Of a DNA stretch of 64,000 nucleotides, positions 60,430 through 64,000 are shown in pieces. This DNA is from Cytobacillus kochii (GTDB lineage: Bacteria; Bacillota; Bacilli; Bacillales; Cytobacillaceae). The translations under genes and the position numbers were made by a program. Where the stretch lies: the NCBI RefSeq assembly GCF_020171845.1, contig NZ_JAIVAM010000004.1, positions 186,001-250,000 on the forward strand, read 5' to 3'. The notes below the pieces were generated by a model that was given only the letters and a program-made list of their open reading frames with translations, was not told the DNA's origin and made no database searches. Each line of letters opens with the position of its first letter. Position 1 is the first letter of the stretch.

Positions 60430-61032
60430 TTATCTTTTCTTTTTAAATAAATTGACTTTTGGTTCGGTTTTATTGATAATCCTTTTAATATTTGTACGAT
60501 GTCGATAAATGATGAACAATGTCATTAAGGCAATCACTATGATTAAAATTGGATCACCAAGAATGAGTGAATAAATCAATCCTGCAATACCAGCAATCAT
60601 TGATGATAATGAAACATATTTAGTAGTGAGAAGTGAGATGAAAAAAACAGCTAATATTACCACAAACATGACGGGCACGAACGCCAGCACAACGCCTGCA
60701 GATGTAGCAACAGCTTTACCACCTTTGAATCCTGCAAATATCGGGTACATATGGCCAATAACAGCAAAAATTCCTATAATCACTGTATGTATATCTATAT
60801 CAAAGAAGATTGGTAATAATCCAGCAGCTATGGTACCTTTCAGGATATCGGCCAGTGTAACGGTAAAACCTGCTTTTTTTCCTAGCGTTCGGAAAGTGTT
60901 TGTCCCACCAAGATTACCACTACCATGCTCACGAATATCAATGCCATAAAACACTTTACCAATGATTAATCCAGATGGAATGGAACCAATTAAATAAGCA
61001 ATAAGAAAAACGATGATTACTTCAAATGTCAT
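60430..61032 (-). CDS. plsY: Acyl-phosphate glycerol-3-phosphate acyltransferase
   Basis: This 200-residue membrane enzyme transfers an acyl group from acyl phosphate to glycerol-3-phosphate, starting phospholipid synthesis. PlsY motifs are all present: [26 protein letters not shown] and [18 protein letters not shown]. About five membrane segments are expected. It is divergent from the YneT-like gene, as in Bacillus subtilis. The start ATG 61032 is behind GGGGGAGA. Confidence 0.97.
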   Translation of the reverse strand: MTFEVIIVFLIAYLIGSIPSGLIIGKVFYGIDIREHGSGNLGGTNTFRTLGKKAGFTVTLADILKGTIAAGLLPIFFDIDIHTVIIGIFAVIGHMYPIFAGFKGGKAVATSAGVVLAFVPVMFVVILAVFFISLLTTKYVSLSSMIAGIAGLIYSLILGDPILIIVIALMTLFIIYRHRTNIKRIINKTEPKVNLFKKKR

Positions 61033-61333
61033 AAACTCTCCCCCACGGAATAAAAATACAGTTCTTATATTGTACCACGTAAATAAGTGAATGTACTATG
61101 TTGCTTTTAAATTATCTTTTCTATTGCAAAGATTACGCTATATGAAACGAATGTTAAATAGATATATGATTAAAATTAGTAGAAAAGAACTTTTTTGTTA
61201 AGAGGAATTACGTGATATTTAGCGAAAAGGAAAGCTTTATAAAAAAGATAGAAAGTACAGCATTGCGATCCATTCGCATTTATACTTTAATTCAGATAAA
61301 ATAGTGTAGAGTTCAAAATAAGAGGTGAATGTA
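61033..61333. other. Divergent control region of plsY and yneT-like genes
   Basis: The region is AT-rich. TAAAAT at 61297-61302 is a possible -10 for the yneT-like gene, but no good -35 was found. No gene is seen. Confidence 0.45.
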
Positions 61334-61747
61334 TTGAGTATAGAAAACCCATCAAGAACTGAAATCGGAAAGATGTTAAAACAAGCAAAGAGGATTGCCG
61401 TCGTAGGTTTAAGTGATAACCCTAATCGTACATCCTATATGGTAAGTGAAGCAATGCAAAAAAGTGGTTATGAAATTATCCCTGTTAATCCCAAAGTTAA
61501 GGAAGTATTAGGTGTAAAAGCGGTTGCATCATTAGCTGAAATAGAAGGCAAAGTGGATATTGTTAATGTCTTTAGACGGTCGGAATATTTGCCAAGTCTT
61601 GCGAATGAATTTCAAAATATTGATTGTCCCATTTTTTGGACTCAGCTAGGTGTTGTAGATGAAGACGTATTTCAGCAGTTAAGCGATGCTGGTTATACCG
61701 TAGTCATGGATCGATGCATTAAAGTAGAGCATGCGCTAACAAAATAA
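61334..61747 (+). CDS. CoA-binding protein, YneT-like
   Basis: This 137-residue protein is a single CoA-binding (Rossmann) domain with RIAVVGLSDNPNRTSYMVSE and IIPVNPKVKEVLG. The TTG at 61334 is chosen because AGAGGTG lies six bases upstream; a GTG at 61325 is inside that site. The size matches Bacillus YneT, also located between plsY and parE. It resembles the first domain of the ADP-forming ligases in this window but has no ligase part. Function is unknown. Confidence 0.88.
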   Translation: MSIENPSRTEIGKMLKQAKRIAVVGLSDNPNRTSYMVSEAMQKSGYEIIPVNPKVKEVLGVKAVASLAEIEGKVDIVNVFRRSEYLPSLANEFQNIDCPIFWTQLGVVDEDVFQQLSDAGYTVVMDRCIKVEHALTK

Positions 61748-61820
61748 CATTTGTAGCATGGGATCATGACATTGATTTCATGCTTTTTCTTTCATATGCG
61801 GTTTAGAAGTGAAAATATGA

Positions 61821-61843
61821 TATAATGATTAGAACGTTTGTTC
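61821..61843 (+). promoter_or_regulatory. Promoter with LexA-type box upstream of parE
   Basis: TATAAT at 61821-61826 is followed by GAACGTTTGTTC at 61832-61843, a perfect GAAC-N4-GTTC core of the Bacillus LexA box. A second possible -10, TGATATAAT (TATAAT at 62003-62008), lies closer to parE. The gap 61748-62076 holds no gene. Confidence 0.55.
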
Positions 61844-62076
61844 TTGTTTGCCTCTTGCAACAGTATATACATGATCTTAATGCATGTTACAATGGGGAAC
61901 ATATATGCATACGGCTCGCATGATAAGAAGGAATATAGTGAATAAGAATGGAATAATAAACCGATATCTATTGTAGAGAGGTGCATAAAGGCGCGGTTAT
62001 GATATAATCAAACTCTATTGCCGACTCGGATTGATAGACAATAGATGGTTTTTGAAGAGATGAAAGGGGAATGCTT

Positions 62077-64000
62077 GTGGCAAAAAATCAGGAAGTATTT
62101 GACTATAATGATGATGCCATACAAGTACTTGAGGGATTAGAAGCTGTTAGAAAACGTCCCGGAATGTACATTGGAAGTACGGATGCAAGAGGGTTACACC
62201 ATCTTGTATACGAAATAGTCGATAACGCTGTAGATGAAGCACTTGCAGGTTTCGGCGATCATATCATTGTCAAAATACATAAAGACAATTCAATTAGTGT
62301 TCAAGATAAAGGTCGAGGAATGCCGACCGGAATGCACAAAATGGGCAAACCTACAACCGAAGTCATATTGACTGTGTTGCACGCTGGAGGAAAGTTTGGC
62401 CAAGGTGGATACAAAACAAGTGGTGGACTTCATGGTGTGGGTGCTTCAGTTGTTAACGCCTTATCACAATGGTTAGTCGTTAAAATTAAACGCGATGGAC
62501 TTGTTTATGAACAGCGATTTGAAAACGGTGGAAAGCCAGTAACCACACTTGAGAAGGTTGGTAAAACGAATCAAGTAGGGACAACGATCCACTTTAAACC
62601 AGATCCGACAATTTTCTCAACAACTACATATAATTTTGAAGTTCTAAGTGAACGATTACGTGAATCCGCTTTTCTCTTAAAAGGAATGAAAATCGAAATA
62701 ACGGATGAACGTCACGATCTTAAAGAGATTTATCATTATGAAAATGGGATTGAAGCATTCGTTCAGTACCTAAATGAAGAAAAAGATACGCTCCATCCAG
62801 TAGTTAGTTTTGAAGGGGAGCATAACGGTATTGAAGTTGATTTTGCCTTCCAATTTAATGATGGCTTTTCAGAAAATGTCCTTTCTTTTGTCAATAATGT
62901 TCGTACGAAAGATGGAGGGACACATGAAGCTGGAGCTAAAACAGCGATGACTAGGGTGTTCAATGAATATGCCCGTAAAGTTCAGCTTCTAAAAGAGAAA
63001 GACAAGAACTTAGAAGGAACCGATTTACGAGAAGGTTTTGCGGCGATTGTCTCAGTACGTGTACCTGAAGAGCTGTTACAATTTGAAGGACAAACAAAGG
63101 GCAAGCTCGGAACAAGTGAAGCGCGTTCAGCTGTCGATGCCGTTGTATCAGAGCATCTCTCTTACTTCCTTGAAGAAAATCCAGATACAAGCTCTTTATT
63201 AATTAAGAAAGCAATTAGAGCTTTTCAAGCAAGAGAAGCAGCACGTAAAGCGAGGGAAGACGCTAGAGGCGGGAAGAAGAAGAAACGGGCTGAAGCGGTT
63301 CTGTCAGGGAAATTGACACCTGCTCAATCACGTAACCCAGAAAGAAACGAATTATATTTAGTAGAGGGTGACTCTGCAGGTGGTTCAGCAAAGCAGGGGC
63401 GCGATAGAAGGTTTCAAGCGGTATTGCCATTAAGAGGTAAGGTAATAAATACTGAAAAGGCAAAGCTCGCAGATATCTTTAAAAATGAAGAGATAAACAC
63501 GATAATACACGCTGTTGGAGCGGGTGTCGGTGGTGACTTTACGATTGAAGATATTAATTACGATAAAGTGATTATTATGACGGATGCTGATACCGATGGA
63601 GCCCATATTCAAGTGCTCTTACTGACCTTCTTCTACCGCTATATGAAGCCGTTACTCGAAGCAGGTAGAGTCTATATTGCTTTACCACCATTGTATAAAG
63701 TGAGTAAAGGTTCAGGAAAGAAAGAAGTAATAGAGTATGCATGGAGTGATGAAGAGCTTCCTGATACGATTAAAAAGGTCGGTAAAGGCTATATTATTCA
63801 GCGTTATAAAGGACTGGGTGAGATGAATGCTGACCAATTATGGGAAACAACAATGGATCCAGAAACGAGAACGCTCATCCGTGTGAAAATTGATGACGCT
63901 GCGAGAGCGGAACGTAGAATTACCACTTTAATGGGTGATAAAGTTGAACCGCGGAGGAAATGGATTGAAACCAATGTCGCATTTGGGTTAGAAGAAGATG
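62077..64000 (+). CDS. parE: DNA topoisomerase IV subunit B, 3' end cut by window
   Basis: This is ParE, about 641 residues seen out of an expected 650 or so, still open at the window end. The GHKL ATPase domain shows EIVDNAVDEALAG, DKGRGMPTG and GLHGVGASVVNAL. The TOPRIM part has YLVEGDSAGGSA and DADTDGAH. It unlinks daughter chromosomes with ParC, expected just downstream. The start chosen is GTG 62077, seven bases after AAAGGGG; an ATG at 62071 is too close to that site. The C-terminal VEPRRKWIETNVAFG fits ParE. Confidence 0.97.
   Translation, partial: MAKNQEVFDYNDDAIQVLEGLEAVRKRPGMYIGSTDARGLHHLVYEIVDNAVDEALAGFGDHIIVKIHKDNSISVQDKGRGMPTGMHKMGKPTTEVILTVLHAGGKFGQGGYKTSGGLHGVGASVVNALSQWLVVKIKRDGLVYEQRFENGGKPVTTLEKVGKTNQVGTTIHFKPDPTIFSTTTYNFEVLSERLRESAFLLKGMKIEITDERHDLKEIYHYENGIEAFVQYLNEEKDTLHPVVSFEGEHNGIEVDFAFQFNDGFSENVLSFVNNVRTKDGGTHEAGAKTAMTRVFNEYARKVQLLKEKDKNLEGTDLREGFAAIVSVRVPEELLQFEGQTKGKLGTSEARSAVDAVVSEHLSYFLEENPDTSSLLIKKAIRAFQAREAARKAREDARGGKKKKRAEAVLSGKLTPAQSRNPERNELYLVEGDSAGGSAKQGRDRRFQAVLPLRGKVINTEKAKLADIFKNEEINTIIHAVGAGVGGDFTIEDINYDKVIIMTDADTDGAHIQVLLLTFFYRYMKPLLEAGRVYIALPPLYKVSKGSGKKEVIEYAWSDEELPDTIKKVGKGYIIQRYKGLGEMNADQLWETTMDPETRTLIRVKIDDAARAERRITTLMGDKVEPRRKWIETNVAFGLEED

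Noticed and set aside
60626-60949. Open frame opposite plsY
   Set aside because: The minus-strand plsY has every family motif; this is its shadow.
1-64000. CRISPR arrays, insertion sequences, phage genes, tRNA or rRNA genes
   Set aside because: No regular direct repeats with spacers, no transposase or integrase motifs, and no tRNA- or rRNA-like sequences were found by eye on either strand.

Overview
The window is low-GC, Gram-positive DNA. Most genes have strong AGGAGG-type ribosome binding sites and several start at GTG or TTG. Two small acid-soluble spore proteins (SspP, SspN), a PlsY/YneT/ParE block and a proline T-box place it in an endospore-forming Bacillaceae. The two TRAP transporters and overall gene style would suit a marine or salt-tolerant genus such as Oceanobacillus or Virgibacillus; the genus is inference. 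No rRNA, tRNA, CRISPR array, transposase or phage gene was seen.

Region 1 (1-26.1 kb) is a catabolic island for an unidentified carboxylic acid or acids. The left module holds a MmgE/PrpD dehydratase (cut by the window edge), both subunits of a class I fumarase-type hydratase, an acyl-CoA dehydrogenase, a CaiB-type CoA transferase, a complete DctPQM TRAP transporter and a fused ADP-forming acyl-CoA ligase. A LysR gene (minus strand) and an IclR gene (plus strand) sit in the middle. The right module holds an SDR dehydrogenase, a thiolase-like protein lacking the catalytic cysteines, its DUF35 zinc-ribbon partner, a TAXI-type TRAP transporter, a second ADP-forming ligase, a PaaI-type thioesterase, an AidB-like acyl-CoA dehydrogenase, and then a separately promoted enoyl-CoA hydratase, acyl-CoA dehydrogenase and CoA transferase. 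Together these can import an acid, activate it to a CoA ester, oxidise and hydrate it, and cleave it. The iclR and SDR genes have nearly identical promoters.

Region 2 (26.1-35.6 kb) carries proBA behind a T-box leader with a proline (CCT) specifier, then a Nudix hydrolase, an MBL-fold hydrolase, the RNA polymerase recycling ATPase HelD, a secreted lipase and an SDR.

Region 3 (35.6-45.3 kb) carries an ABC-F protein, the Hen1-Pnkp RNA end-healing and ligation pair, a PerR-like regulator with a Fur-type glutamate at its sensing site and a perfect PerR box upstream, a previously unlisted 37-residue zinc-ribbon protein, an FMN reductase, and the threonine-degrading pair kbl-tdh.

Region 4 (45.4-64 kb) resembles the Bacillus subtilis citB-yne-parE segment: sspP, aconitase, a TlpA-like thioredoxin, an FbpB-like small basic protein, sspN, YneP, YneQ, YneR, PlsY, YneT and ParE (cut at the right edge). 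Into this are set a tandem-AAA SpoVK-like ATPase, a GntR regulator with two tandem BrnQ transporters that share a duplicated promoter element, and a soluble PAS histidine kinase.

Candidate control sites read directly from the DNA include the T-box, a PerR box, a LexA box before parE, CcpC-like dyads before aconitase, CodY-like boxes before both brnQ genes, and sporulation-type promoters before sspP and an Hsp20-like gene. The most unusual items are the cysteine-less thiolase/DUF35 pair within the twin-TRAP island, the Hen1-Pnkp pair, the PerR-like protein with glutamate at the sensing position, and the duplicated GntR-BrnQ control element.
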